Shown here piece after piece: positions 8,208-20,778 of a stretch of DNA of 64,000 nt. The notes under the pieces are model-generated. The model saw only the letters and a program-made list of their open reading frames with translations, made no database searches and was not told the DNA's origin. Numbering within the stretch: position 1 is the first letter of the stretch; the number at the start of each line of letters is the position of its first letter. Source of the stretch: Pseudoalteromonas luteoviolacea B = ATCC 29581 (GTDB lineage Bacteria; Pseudomonadota; Gammaproteobacteria; Enterobacterales; Alteromonadaceae); the NCBI GenBank assembly GCA_000333235.1, contig CAPN01000029.1:16460-80459 (forward strand), written 5' to 3'. A program made the translations under genes and the position numbers.

Positions 8208-9014
8208 TTAACTCATTAACATTCTAAGTGCAATGATCACTAATAAAGCTGCAAACACCCGTTTGATCGTCCGAACCGGTAAATGCTGTGTTGCTTTTGC
8301 ACCAATTGGAGCTATAAACCAAGAGGTAGACACTACGCCAAATAATGCGGGTAAATAAATGAAGCCAATAAACCCTGACTCCAGTTCAAACGCGTGCCAA
8401 CCCGAGGAAATATAACCAATTGAGCCAAATAAAGCGATAACGATACCACAAGCAGACGCACATCCGATCGCTTTTTTCATGTCGATAGAAAAGTAGGTCA
8501 ATAAAGGCACAATTAAGGCACCTCCACCAATCCCTATCATTGCGGATAGCGCCCCCATTAAGGCAGTAATCGTGGAAAGTAACCATCTATTTGGGGCATG
8601 TATCACTTCATCGAGCTTTACTTTCGCAAACAACATACGATAAGCAATCAATAACACACTGGCGCCAAACACTAAACGAACAATATCAGCAGGAAGAAAT
8701 GCTGCCATAAAGCCACTCCCTAGAGCACCGACTGCAACTCCCCCCATTATCCAAGGTGCAACATGCCATGGAATATTGTCATTTTTATGATGAGCAAGGG
8801 CAGAAGACGTTGACGTGAACAAAATCGTTGCAAGCGAGGTGGCAATTGCAACCAACATCACTTTGTCATCGTGAACGATATGGAACCATTTTAATAAAGC
8901 ACTTAAAACAGGTACGATCAATAAACCGCCACCAATTCCCAATAAGCCGGCAAGAAATCCAACAAGTGAGCCAAGTAAAGCGCATAATGCAAAGATTGTT
9001 AAAAAGGTAAGCAT
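8208..9014 (-). CDS. TSUP (TauE/SafE) family membrane permease
   Basis: 268 residues, seven to eight predicted membrane segments. Two internally repeated glycine-rich motifs, GLLGIGGGLLIVP near residue 24 and MIGIGGGALIVPLL near 160, are the hallmark of the TSUP family, which moves sulfite, sulfoacetate or similar organic anions. The substrate cannot be inferred. It sits between ptsP and lgt, where E. coli has no such gene, as an insertion in an otherwise conserved rppH-ptsP-lgt-thyA order. Confidence 0.85.
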   Translation of the reverse strand: MLTFLTIFALCALLGSLVGFLAGLLGIGGGLLIVPVLSALLKWFHIVHDDKVMLVAIATSLATILFTSTSSALAHHKNDNIPWHVAPWIMGGVAVGALGSGFMAAFLPADIVRLVFGASVLLIAYRMLFAKVKLDEVIHAPNRWLLSTITALMGALSAMIGIGGGALIVPLLTYFSIDMKKAIGCASACGIVIALFGSIGYISSGWHAFELESGFIGFIYLPALFGVVSTSWFIAPIGAKATQHLPVRTIKRVFAALLVIIALRMLMS

Positions 9015-9086
9015 GGGTGTAATTATTTATTTTCTTGAGAGTGTAACATGAAATTAATGCACTCTCTTTTTTATCCGTTTATCAAC

Positions 9087-11366
9087 TTACACTTTCCCTT
9101 TTTGGGTATAGAGTAATTCACTAAACTTATGTTCAATCATAAACTGCTTTAATAATCGGTGTACTTGCTTCGAGGATGATTGCGCTAAACACATTTTTAA
9201 TAGCGATTCCATATCGGTCACAGTCAAACGACGAAGCACCCACTTCACTTTATTGATTGCAGAGAAGTTCATACTTAAGCGACGATAGCCCATTGCCACA
9301 AGTAAAATTGCCCCTTCTGGTTCACCGCCTAATTCACCGCATAGACTAAATGGCAATTCATAGGTTTGGCAATCTTTAGCAATTTTAGCGAGTACACGTA
9401 ACACGCTAGGATGGTATGGATCGAATAAGTCAGCGACCTTTGCATTGGAGCGATCGACTGCCAAAAGGTATTGGGTAAGATCGTTGCTCCCAACCGAGCA
9501 AAAATCGACTTTCTGTGCCCACTCAGGTAATAGAAATACACTAGATGGGACTTCGAGCATAACGCCGATTTCAGGCTTTTCTAAATTGTAAAACTGATCA
9601 GCCCACTCTTCTTGCAGTTCAAAATACGCTTTTTCTAACAAGCTCAGCGCTTCTTCTACTTCTTCGGTGTGGCTAACCATTGGCAACATCACTCTAAGAT
9701 TACCAAGCCCAGCATTGGCCTTTAGCATCGCTTTCAATTGATCAAGAAAAAGCTCGGGATGATCAAGCGAAACACGAATACCGCGCCAACCTAAAAATGG
9801 GTTATCTTCTTCAATATCAAAATAATCAAGTACTTTATCGCCACCAATATCTAGCGTCCGCATCACCACAGGATCAGGATGATGGCGGGTAAGTACCTGA
9901 CGATACCATTCTTCTTGTTCTTTTTGCGACGGAAACTGACCTTTTTGCATAAACCAAGATTCGGTACGATACAAGCCAACACCATCACATAATTTAGCTT
10001 TTGCTTGCTCCGTCGACAGATCGAGCCCTGCATTTAGCAACAAACTAATGTGTTCACCATCAAGGGTGATGGCTGGCAAATCGTGCTCAGCTTCAAACTT
10101 GTCATGCAGTAAACTGTCCTGGTATTTGAGTGCTTGGTATTCACGGACTAAGGCATCTGATGGCGAAATATAAACCCTTCCAGCATACGCATCTAAAATC
10201 AATGACTTTCCATCAAATTGCAATAAAGGTAAGTCGTCTATGCCCCAAATTGCAGGAATCGACATCGCACGGGTTAAGATCGATGCGTGTGAGTTTGCAG
10301 CTCCATTAATACTCACCACCCCGACGAGGTTTGCTTTTGGAACTTCTGCAAGCATTGACGGAGTGAGGGTGTGGGCAATTAAAATGGTTTTTTCTGGATA
10401 CGGCTTTACCGCTTGTTCTGTGCTGACTAAATTGTGCAGTACTCGCAAGCCAATGTCTTTAATATCAATAGCGCGTTCTTTTATGTACGGATCTTCCATT
10501 GCACTAAATTGAGTAATCAACCGCTCTATAACGATTTTTAACGCCGACTTAGCATTCCAACCAGCATTCAGTTCAACGTCAACTCGTTGCCCTAGGCTTC
10601 TTGCATCTAAAAGCTGCTGATAAACCTCAAAAACGGCAAGTGCTTCTTTTGGAATAGTATCACTCAGGGTATTAGCTAACACATGGAATTCATGCCGCGT
10701 TGCTGCGACTGCTTGTAAAAATCGCTTACGCTGTCCATCAATGTCATCATTTTTTTGTAACTCGATACTGGAGAACTCAAGCTTAGGTAACACCACAAAA
10801 CCTTCACCAATCGAAATACCTGGGGCACTCGCCACCCCTTTTAACATCGAGGTTTGATGGCAAGAATCGCTTTGCCGAAGTACTTCTTTAAGCTCAATAT
10901 TCGCCAACTGCGAGGCTAGCTGTGCCGATAAAGTGATTAAGAAAGATTCTTCATCATGGCTGAAAACCCGTGCAGCCTTTTGCTGAACAACAATAACCCC
11001 TAGGACTTTTCGTTGATGGACGACTGGCACAGATAAAAATGCATTATAGCCTTCTTCGTTGACTTCTGGGGAGAGTTTAAAACGGGGATGAGATTGTGCA
11101 TAAGCGATATTGATTGGCTCTTCACGCTGAGCAACCAGCCCAACCAGTCCTTCTGTAAAACCCATGCGAAAATTACCGACCGCTTGAGGGTTCAGACCAT
11201 CTGTTGCCATTAAAACGAAATTATCTTGACTGTAGTCAGCAAAATAAATTGAACAGCATTCCGTTTGCATGGCTTCTTTCACCATGCTGACAAAGCGACT
11301 CAATGACGCATCGAGCGAGGGCTCTTGAGCGACAGCTTGAGCGATAGAGCGCAACGTAGCCAGCAC
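9087..11366 (-). CDS. ptsP: Phosphoenolpyruvate-protein phosphotransferase PtsP (enzyme I-Ntr)
   Basis: 759 residues. An N-terminal GAF domain (about 15-160) is fused to PTS enzyme I domains. The phosphorylated histidine is H360 in GAANSHASILTRAM; the PEP-binding signature region is VMLPMVSHTEEVEEAL and DFCSVGSNDLTQYLLAVDR. It starts the nitrogen-related phosphorelay to NPr and EIIA-Ntr. The start is GTG at 11366 with AAGGAG seven bases upstream. It follows rppH by 23 bases, matching E. coli order. Confidence 0.95.
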   Translation of the reverse strand: MLATLRSIAQAVAQEPSLDASLSRFVSMVKEAMQTECCSIYFADYSQDNFVLMATDGLNPQAVGNFRMGFTEGLVGLVAQREEPINIAYAQSHPRFKLSPEVNEEGYNAFLSVPVVHQRKVLGVIVVQQKAARVFSHDEESFLITLSAQLASQLANIELKEVLRQSDSCHQTSMLKGVASAPGISIGEGFVVLPKLEFSSIELQKNDDIDGQRKRFLQAVAATRHEFHVLANTLSDTIPKEALAVFEVYQQLLDARSLGQRVDVELNAGWNAKSALKIVIERLITQFSAMEDPYIKERAIDIKDIGLRVLHNLVSTEQAVKPYPEKTILIAHTLTPSMLAEVPKANLVGVVSINGAANSHASILTRAMSIPAIWGIDDLPLLQFDGKSLILDAYAGRVYISPSDALVREYQALKYQDSLLHDKFEAEHDLPAITLDGEHISLLLNAGLDLSTEQAKAKLCDGVGLYRTESWFMQKGQFPSQKEQEEWYRQVLTRHHPDPVVMRTLDIGGDKVLDYFDIEEDNPFLGWRGIRVSLDHPELFLDQLKAMLKANAGLGNLRVMLPMVSHTEEVEEALSLLEKAYFELQEEWADQFYNLEKPEIGVMLEVPSSVFLLPEWAQKVDFCSVGSNDLTQYLLAVDRSNAKVADLFDPYHPSVLRVLAKIAKDCQTYELPFSLCGELGGEPEGAILLVAMGYRRLSMNFSAINKVKWVLRRLTVTDMESLLKMCLAQSSSKQVHRLLKQFMIEHKFSELLYTQKGKV

Positions 11367-11389
11367 AACATTTCTCCTTACCGCTTAGG

Positions 11390-11911
11390 TTAGCGACGAT
11401 TATTGCGCCAGCTTTCCTTAGTCGGTTCGCGTTTATTAAACGGCATTGCAAACGGCGCAAACTCTTTCATAACACGACGATATACATCTCGTTTAAATGA
11501 AACCACTTGCCTTACCGGGTACCAATAACTCACCCAACGCCAATCATCAAACTCAGGGTGATGAGTGTGAAGCAAATTAACGTCTTCATCTTTGCAACGC
11601 AGCTTGAGTAAAAACCATTTTTGCTTTTGTCCAATACAGACCGGGCTAGAATCACGTCGGATCAGCCTCTTTGGTAATTTATAACGCAACCAATGTTTTG
11701 AACTTGCTACAATTTCAACATCTTCTGGGTGTAAACCTACTTCTTCGCGTAACTCACGGTACATGGTTTGCTCTGGGGTTTCTCCCTCATCGACACCACC
11801 TTGTGGAAACTGCCAAGAATGTTGACCAAAACGCCTAGCCCAAAACACCTGACCTTGATTATTACAAATTACAATCCCGACATTGGCACGAAAACCTTCG
11901 GCATCAATCAC
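11390..11911 (-). CDS. rppH: RNA pyrophosphohydrolase RppH
   Basis: 173 residues. A Nudix hydrolase that removes pyrophosphate from the 5' triphosphate end of mRNA and thereby starts RNase E decay. The Nudix box [20 protein letters not shown] is at about residues 38-57, with the RppH N-terminus [11 protein letters not shown]. The start is GTG at 11911, with GAGG seven bases upstream. It heads the ptsP run on the minus strand; the region upstream carries DnaA-box-like sites. Confidence 0.95.
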   Translation of the reverse strand: MIDAEGFRANVGIVICNNQGQVFWARRFGQHSWQFPQGGVDEGETPEQTMYRELREEVGLHPEDVEIVASSKHWLRYKLPKRLIRRDSSPVCIGQKQKWFLLKLRCKDEDVNLLHTHHPEFDDWRWVSYWYPVRQVVSFKRDVYRRVMKEFAPFAMPFNKREPTKESWRNNRR

Positions 11912-12352
11912 CTTAGTGCCTCATTTGTAAGTCGATTTTTAATGATTGTTCCATATCTTCGTAAACACAGCAAATACTATTCAGCTTTTTCCGCAACTTA
12001 CCCACAACTTGTGCATAAGTTTAGTTTTTATCGGCTAAATTACCAACAAATCCACAATTAAAGTGAATTAACCCAACGTTCTCCACAGAAACTGTGGATA
12101 AACATGTTTACACCTCTGTATTTATCCAACGTATAAAAAGGGTTTTGAGAAACAACTGGCGGCTAATAAACAAATAATTCATTTAAAACAATACGTTAGA
12201 CAAAAACCCAAGAAGAACATTAAATTCCATTTAACTCACAAAATAACCAGCACAAAAAACCACCAGGCACATCTAATTGCACATTGTGTGTTTTAATCTC
12301 GAACAATAAAGCGATAAACTACGGCTCACGACACCTAACAGTGAATTAAGAT
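11912..12352. other. Intergenic region between divergent rppH and mutH
   Basis: An AT-rich 441-base spacer with no gene. It contains several DnaA-box-like sequences in 11998-12101 (separate entry) and presumably the promoters of both neighbours, but no -35/-10 pair stands out. One 97-codon frame on the plus strand (11768-12061) mostly overlaps rppH antisense and lacks a ribosome site. Confidence 0.6.
11998..12101. promoter_or_regulatory. Cluster of DnaA-box-like sites
   Basis: Four nonamers lie within about 100 bases: TTACCCACA at 11998-12006 (one mismatch to TTATCCACA), TTATGCACA on the minus strand at 12010-12018 (fits TTWTNCACA), AAATCCACA at 12048-12056, and TTATCCACA on the minus strand at 12093-12101 (perfect). 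This density is unusual for random DNA. It could titrate DnaA or regulate rppH/mutH. No dnaA, dnaN or gidA-type origin genes are here, so it is not called an origin. Confidence 0.5.
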
Positions 12353-13027
12353 ATGACCAAACCAAGTATTCCTCGCTCCATCCCGGAACTAATGAACAAC
12401 GTGGATGCTATCGCAGGATTAACACTTGGCGAAATCGCTACACAGTTTGACTTTGCGATCCCTAAAAATTTACTTAAAGAAAAAGGTTGGTCTGGTCAGC
12501 TGATTGAATACGCCCTAGGTGCAAGTGCCGGATCAAAACCAGTACCTGACTTTGAACACTTAGGTATCGAATTAAAAACGTTACCAATTGGCTACAACGG
12601 TAAACCGCTTGAAACAACCTATGTTACGGTTGTGCCATTAACTGATGTCACAGGCCTACGGTGGGAAGAGTCTGTAGTCAAGCATAAACTCAACCATGTG
12701 CTTTGGTTACCAATTTTAGCTCAGCGCGATATTCCGCCCATGGATAGAACAATTGGCTGTGGATTTTTATGGCGACCAAATCAACATGAAGAAGCGCTGC
12801 TGCGCCGTGATTGGGAAGAGCAAATGGAGTTAATAGCACTTGGTAAAGTGAATGATGTTTCAGGTCATCTTGGTGAGGTAATGCAAATTCGCCCAAAAGC
12901 TGCCAATAGTAAGGCATTAACTGATGCAATAGGTCCTGATGGTAAAATCATAAAAACGCTGCCCCGAGGTTTTTACCTCAAAACGCAATTTACCACGACC
13001 ATTTTAGCCAACCAATTTAGTATTTAA
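12353..13027 (+). CDS. mutH: DNA mismatch repair endonuclease MutH
   Basis: 224 residues. MutH nicks the unmethylated strand at hemimethylated GATC when activated by MutS and MutL. The catalytic D-E-K group is seen in PDFEHLGIELKTLP (about residues 63-76), and the N-terminal LLKEKGWSGQLIEYALGASA is characteristic. Its presence implies Dam-directed repair in this organism. The weak ribosome site is AATTAAG. It is divergent from rppH and followed by a terminator shared with eno. Confidence 0.96.
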   Translation: MTKPSIPRSIPELMNNVDAIAGLTLGEIATQFDFAIPKNLLKEKGWSGQLIEYALGASAGSKPVPDFEHLGIELKTLPIGYNGKPLETTYVTVVPLTDVTGLRWEESVVKHKLNHVLWLPILAQRDIPPMDRTIGCGFLWRPNQHEEALLRRDWEEQMELIALGKVNDVSGHLGEVMQIRPKAANSKALTDAIGPDGKIIKTLPRGFYLKTQFTTTILANQFSI

Positions 13028-13047
13028 TCTGTGGTTAATAAAAAAAC

Positions 13048-13074
13048 AAAAAGCCAGACACCTGGCTTTTTTTA
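13048..13074. terminator. Bidirectional terminator between mutH and eno
   Basis: A stem AAAAAGCCAG / CTGGCTTTTT with loop ACAC, with a T run on both strands. It lies 20 bases after the mutH stop and 20 bases after the eno stop, which converge here. Confidence 0.85.
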
Positions 13075-13094
13075 TCAATCAAAGTCAGTGTAGC

Positions 13095-14420
<1,326 letters not shown>

Positions 14421-14473
14421 CTAAAAACAATACCCATTGAATAGCTGGTTTTCTTACTCAATGACGAAGGTAA

Positions 14474-14554
14474 ATACCCAGATGCTTGTTCAGGTCGAAT
14501 TTTCAGGCTGAAAAACACAGCGCTGAAACTTACGTCTTTAAGTATCTTGGGTCA
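14474..14554. repeat. MITE-like intergenic repeat, short copy F
   Basis: About 80 bases in the eno leader. The left end reads ATACCCAGATGCTTGTTCAG and the right end, on the minus strand, ACCCAAGATACTTAAAGACG, each resembling the terminal repeat of copy A (ACCCAATCAACTTGAAGATG). The interior is short and contains a small stem TTCAGGCTG / CAGCGCTGAA. Confidence 0.5.
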
Positions 14555-14608
14555 TGCCGAATAACGAACGGGCGTTGTAATCCTGTTGGCTGGTGTCTGT
14601 TTTCGGCT

Positions 14609-14671
14609 TTTTTGTCGTGAAACTACTGTCGAGTTTCACGACAAAAAAGCCGTGCATAGGCACGGCTTTTC
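14609..14671 (-). terminator. Terminator after pyrG with a second overlapping hairpin
   Basis: On the minus strand a stem AAAAGCCGTGC / GCACGGCTTTT with loop CTAT, continued by T residues, is a normal rho-independent terminator 5 bases past the pyrG stop. Its T run is also the first arm of a second perfect hairpin, TTTTTTGTCGTGAAAC / GTTTCACGACAAAAAA (14609-14648), so the two share bases and are mutually exclusive. It may reduce pyrG read-through into eno, which lies downstream. Confidence 0.75.
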
Positions 14672-14675
14672 ATCT

Positions 14676-16325
<1,650 letters not shown>

Positions 16326-16420
16326 TCAGGAAAAAGTGGAAATAATTTAGAATCAAGACGGGATCACATTGTAGCAAAAGGCGTCATGGCAATCCAGATA
16401 AATCTTGTCTAACCACTTAT

Positions 16421-17206
16421 CTAAATAGACTTCTGGTACTTTTTCACACGCTCCCAAGCGTTATCCATTTCTTCTAAGTTCGCGTTGTCTAAAGATTTTC
16501 CTTCTTTAGCTAATTCAACTTCAACGTGTTGAAAACGATCGACAAACTTTCTGCTCGCTTGTCGCAGTAATTGCTCAGCATCAAAACCACCATGACGTGC
16601 CGTATTTACAGTTGCAAATAATAAGTCCCCTAATTCTTCGCCACTATGTTCAGAATGTGGATCCGCGTCCATCGCGTCGATAACTTCTTCGACTTCTTCT
16701 TTTACTTTGTCGAGCGCACCATGATATGACGGCCAATCAAAGCCAAGGTTTGCAGCGCGTTTTTGAATTTTTTGCGCACGACTTAGAGCGGGCAAATTTA
16801 GTGGCACATCATCACCAAATTGTTTTGCTTTATCGTGCTTTTCAGTTTTTTTAATGGCTGTCCACTGCGCTTCTAGTTCGTCACGACTGAGCGACTGTTG
16901 CGTTGCAAACACATGAGGATGACGACGAACAAGCTTGGCATTTAGATTATCAACGATGTCTGAAAAATCAAAGTGACCGGCTTCTTTGCCAAGTTGGGCA
17001 TAGAAAATCACTTGAAAGAGCAAGTCGCCTAGTTCGTCTTTCACTTGCGACCAATCGTTTTGCTCAATAGCATCCGCTACTTCATACGCTTCTTCCAGCG
17101 TATGAGGCACGATAGACTTAAACGTTTGGTGCTTATCCCAATCACAGCCCTTTTCTCCGTCGCGCAGTGTTGCCATGATTGAAAGCAGTTTTTCGATATT
17201 TTGCAT
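16421..17206 (-). CDS. mazG: Nucleoside triphosphate pyrophosphohydrolase MazG
   Basis: 261 residues with two MazG-type helical domains; the first carries CDWDKHQTFKSIVPHTLEEA and ELGDLLFQVIF, the second EELGDLLFATVN. It hydrolyses NTPs to NMP and pyrophosphate and has been linked to lowering ppGpp and clearing aberrant nucleotides. It lies 11 bases downstream of relA, a pairing consistent with stringent-response tuning. No mazEF toxin-antitoxin pair is present between them, unlike in E. coli K-12. Confidence 0.95.
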   Translation of the reverse strand: MQNIEKLLSIMATLRDGEKGCDWDKHQTFKSIVPHTLEEAYEVADAIEQNDWSQVKDELGDLLFQVIFYAQLGKEAGHFDFSDIVDNLNAKLVRRHPHVFATQQSLSRDELEAQWTAIKKTEKHDKAKQFGDDVPLNLPALSRAQKIQKRAANLGFDWPSYHGALDKVKEEVEEVIDAMDADPHSEHSGEELGDLLFATVNTARHGGFDAEQLLRQASRKFVDRFQHVEVELAKEGKSLDNANLEEMDNAWERVKKYQKSI

Positions 17207-17217
17207 CTAGCAAATTC

Positions 17218-19374
17218 CTAAAGCTGGCGTTTAGCTTCAAACACACCCTCAATTTGGTGCAGTTTCACCAGCAAACGATTCATGGCAGACAGCTCCCCAA
17301 CTTCAACTTGCATCACTAAAATAGCAATTTGTTTATCGTCATTAGTTTGTACGTTCATGTTATTGATGTTGACCTTTTCGTTTGCCAACGTTGAACTAAC
17401 ATCGCGAATGAGTCCCTGGCGATCTTGCGCTTCAATTCGAAGCGTTAAACTATACGATGACTTCACGTCATCTGCCCAACTCACCGCGACTACGCGTTCT
17501 GGATGCAACTCGGTGATATGTGCAAACGCATCACAACCACTGCGATGCACAGCGATCCCTCTGCCTTGGGTTATGTAACCAACAATGTCATCACCTGGCA
17601 AAGGTTGACAGCACTTCGCCATATGGCTCATCAAGGTGCCAACACCATCAACCACCACACTGCTTTTTCCCCCTTTTGGTACGGACGGTGCTTTAAACTT
17701 GAGCGGCACTTCATCTTTAGGCTTATCTTGGACAAAATTGAGCAACTGATTGATACGAATATCACCCGCACCAATCGCCACTAGCAAATCATCTAATTCA
17801 CGGAAATTGAATTTTTCGATTGCTCTATCAAGGTCTTTATAAGTTAAGTCTAACTTTTGCAGTTGGGCATCTAAAATTTCTTTACCTGCTTGGAGGTTTT
17901 TATCGCGATCTTGAAGCTTAAACCAACTATGGATTTTCGCCCGTGCCCGTGAAGACTTTACATACCCCAAAGAGGGATTTAACCAATCTCGGCTAGGATT
18001 TGGCTGTTTTTGCGTGAGAATTTCAATTTGATCGCCGGTCGCCAACTGGTACGTAAATGGCACAATTTTGCCGAAAACTTTTGCACCGATACAGCGATGT
18101 CCAACGTTTGAATGAATATAATAGGCAAAATCGAGCGGTGTAGACCCAAGCGGTAAATCAAAAATATCACCTTTAGGTGTAAAGACATAAACGCGGTCTT
18201 CAACCACTTGGTTTTTTAACTCTTCCGCTAACTCACTTCCATCGACAACTTCTTCTTGCCACTGTAGTAACTTTCTTAACCAGCTGATTTTTTGCTCATA
18301 ACCAGAGCCTCGTCCTGGTAACGAGCCTTCTTTATACAGCCAATGTGCTGCGACGCCCAGTTCAGCATCTTGATGCATCGCTTCGGTTCGAATTTGGATC
18401 TCAACGGTTTTACCTTCGGGTCCAAACACGACGGTATGAATTGACTGATAGCCGTTTTGCTTTGGTGTAGCAATGTAATCATCAAATTCTTTGTTCAGGT
18501 GACGCCAGTTGGTATGAACGATGCCGAGCGCTCCATAGCAATCTCGAATCTCTTTAACGACGACACGCATGGCTCGAATGTCAAAGAGCTGATCAAACTC
18601 ATAGTGTTTTTGCATCATTTTTTTGTAGATGCTATAGATGTGTTTTGGTCGCCCATAAACTTGCGCCTCTATCCCCGCTTCGCGCAGTTTGGTGGTCACT
18701 AGATTGACCATGTTCTCCATATACGCTTCACGATCGAGCCGCTTGTCCGCTAATTGTTTAGCGATCGATTTGTATTTTTCTGGGTGTAAATAGCGAAACG
18801 AAAGATCTTCAAGTTCCCATTTTAATTGCCCAATCCCCAAGCGATTTGCTAGCGGTGCAAAAATATTCGCGGTAGCTTTCGCGGCAATAACTCGCTCGTC
18901 TTCGTCAGCATTTTTTACTGCGCGCAAATAGCAGATCTGCTCGGCCAGCTTAATCACAACGGCGCGCACATCTTCGACCATGGCGAGCAACATGCGGCGA
19001 ATATTATCCACTTGCACAGCACCTTTGCCTTGGTGATGGGCAAGCGTGCTAATAGTCGCCATTTGATCTACGCCTTCAAGTAATAGCACAAGATTAGCGC
19101 CAAATTCTTCTTTCAAGCCATCGATGTTTAATAACCCTTTCAGATAATAGGGCGTTAGGTACGCAGCACCGAGAGATTCAGCATCAAAATTAAGGGACGC
19201 TAAGATTTCGACCATTTCGATGGCACTTAATAGCTCTACATCACGCTTTGGTGGGCAAAACGAATGGGCTCGCTGCAAATACGCCACTTTCTCCTCTGAC
19301 AAGGACAGCATGGCCACCCTCGATTCAAATTCAACAGGGTGTTCTTGTTGATGGGATTGGCGAGTTGCAACCAT
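17218..19374 (-). CDS. relA: GTP pyrophosphokinase RelA (stringent response ppGpp synthetase)
   Basis: 718 residues. The N-terminal hydrolase-like domain lacks the HD metal site (LEGVDQMATISTLAHH), so it should be synthetase only. The synthetase domain holds RPKHIYSIYKKM and NGYQSIHTVVFGPEGK, then the TGS domain (VYVFTPKGDIFDLPLGSTPL), a zinc-finger region with CCQPLPGDD, and a C-terminal ACT domain. It makes ppGpp on stalled ribosomes. AGGAGG lies eight bases before the ATG. Only 5 bases separate it from rlmD. Confidence 0.97.
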   Translation of the reverse strand: MVATRQSHQQEHPVEFESRVAMLSLSEEKVAYLQRAHSFCPPKRDVELLSAIEMVEILASLNFDAESLGAAYLTPYYLKGLLNIDGLKEEFGANLVLLLEGVDQMATISTLAHHQGKGAVQVDNIRRMLLAMVEDVRAVVIKLAEQICYLRAVKNADEDERVIAAKATANIFAPLANRLGIGQLKWELEDLSFRYLHPEKYKSIAKQLADKRLDREAYMENMVNLVTTKLREAGIEAQVYGRPKHIYSIYKKMMQKHYEFDQLFDIRAMRVVVKEIRDCYGALGIVHTNWRHLNKEFDDYIATPKQNGYQSIHTVVFGPEGKTVEIQIRTEAMHQDAELGVAAHWLYKEGSLPGRGSGYEQKISWLRKLLQWQEEVVDGSELAEELKNQVVEDRVYVFTPKGDIFDLPLGSTPLDFAYYIHSNVGHRCIGAKVFGKIVPFTYQLATGDQIEILTQKQPNPSRDWLNPSLGYVKSSRARAKIHSWFKLQDRDKNLQAGKEILDAQLQKLDLTYKDLDRAIEKFNFRELDDLLVAIGAGDIRINQLLNFVQDKPKDEVPLKFKAPSVPKGGKSSVVVDGVGTLMSHMAKCCQPLPGDDIVGYITQGRGIAVHRSGCDAFAHITELHPERVVAVSWADDVKSSYSLTLRIEAQDRQGLIRDVSSTLANEKVNINNMNVQTNDDKQIAILVMQVEVGELSAMNRLLVKLHQIEGVFEAKRQL

Positions 19375-19379
19375 TACGT

Positions 19380-20702
19380 TTACCTCCTTTGAAACAGTGC
19401 CATGCTCTCTATGTGCCCCGTGTGTGGGAACATGTTCATTAACCCAAGTCGTGTTAATGTAAATTGTGCTGCAAAAATTTCTGCGCTATCGCGTGCAAGT
19501 GTCACCGGATCACAGGATACATAAAGGATTTTATCAAACTGCTTAAGTGGCAATTGTTTTAATACTGCCTCAGCGCCTTCGCGTGACGGATCCAATAGTA
19601 AGACATTTGCTTGCGATCCAAACCACCCTTCTTTTGCTAAGTTGTCAGTTAAATCGGCACAGTAAAAAGCGGTATTGGTCAAGGAGTTAGTGTGCGCATT
19701 TTGGCGAGCCATTGCAACAGAAGACTCGACTCCTTCGACACCAATTACGGCTTTTGCATATTTTGCAGCCACTAAGGAGAAGTTACCTATCCCACTGAAC
19801 AAATCTAATACGACGTCATGCTTTGTTAGTTGTAGCCAATCCATCGCCTGTTGGATCATTGCTTCATTGACTTTTGCATTGACTTGAACAAAGTTATTCA
19901 ATCGATATTGAAATTGTAAGTCATAGCGAGGTAACACATAGCTCGGTAATTCATAATCCATTTCACCAAGTTCATCACTCGAACTTTGCCACACAAAACG
20001 CCAACCACGATCCGAAAAATGTGTTTCAATAATCTGTTTCGCCTCACATGAGATTGGTTTTAAATGACGAACGACAACGTATCCATGGTTTTTTGTGTCA
20101 CTCAGTTGAATGTGACTGACACTCGCAAATTGCTTATCTTGATTAAGCGCCTCACGCAGTGCTGGAATATGCGCACTAAATCGCTCACTTAATATCTCGC
20201 ATTTCACTATTTCACAAATCGTCTTCGCGCCTTTTTCACGAAAACCAACACGCAGGCGCTCTGCGCTTTTATCGTAAAAGCACGCCAAACGAGCACTACG
20301 TCGATAATGTCTTGACTCACCAATGATCGGGGCTTGCCAAGGTAATGTGTTTTGCTGTGCAAATTTTTTAAATAATGCTGACACGGCCTGCTGTTTGTCT
20401 TGAACTTGCGCATTTAAGTTTTGATGCTGCAATTGGCAACCACCACACCGTTCAAAATCAGCGCAAAACGGTACGACGCGATTTACGCTAGGTGTTAATA
20501 CTTTGACTACTTTTGCTTCGACAAACTTGCTTTTATTTTGTGCGGCCTGAGCTTTGATTGTTTCGCCTTGTAGCGCTCCATCGACAAACCATACTTTCCC
20601 TTCATGCCGAGCAACTCCTCGACCTTGATGATCACAACCATCGATGCTGAGCGTCGCCACGCCGAGTGATGCTTTCTTCGTTGGGCGGAAAAACTGCGCC
20701 AT
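19380..20702 (-). CDS. rlmD: 23S rRNA (uracil-1939-C5) methyltransferase RlmD
   Basis: 440 residues. The order is a TRAM domain, an iron-sulfur site (cysteines in CADFERCGGCQ), then the SAM-dependent methyltransferase with motif DLFSGIGNFS and catalytic Cys in LYVSCDPVTLARD. I chose ATG at 20702 because AAGGGG is seven bases upstream; the longer frame to 20720 lacks one. Adjacent and divergent from barA, matching E. coli. Confidence 0.94.
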   Translation of the reverse strand: MAQFFRPTKKASLGVATLSIDGCDHQGRGVARHEGKVWFVDGALQGETIKAQAAQNKSKFVEAKVVKVLTPSVNRVVPFCADFERCGGCQLQHQNLNAQVQDKQQAVSALFKKFAQQNTLPWQAPIIGESRHYRRSARLACFYDKSAERLRVGFREKGAKTICEIVKCEILSERFSAHIPALREALNQDKQFASVSHIQLSDTKNHGYVVVRHLKPISCEAKQIIETHFSDRGWRFVWQSSSDELGEMDYELPSYVLPRYDLQFQYRLNNFVQVNAKVNEAMIQQAMDWLQLTKHDVVLDLFSGIGNFSLVAAKYAKAVIGVEGVESSVAMARQNAHTNSLTNTAFYCADLTDNLAKEGWFGSQANVLLLDPSREGAEAVLKQLPLKQFDKILYVSCDPVTLARDSAEIFAAQFTLTRLGLMNMFPHTGHIESMALFQRR

Positions 20703-20778
20703 ACAAATGCCCCTTGCCATTGCTTAACCACGGTTAAGTGATTAATCTATCGTTAACAATGAAAAAAATACGCTAAAT

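Noticed and set aside
11998..12101. Chromosomal origin of replication
   Set aside because: No dnaA, dnaN, gyrB, mnmG or parAB nearby and no AT-rich 13-mer array was identified.
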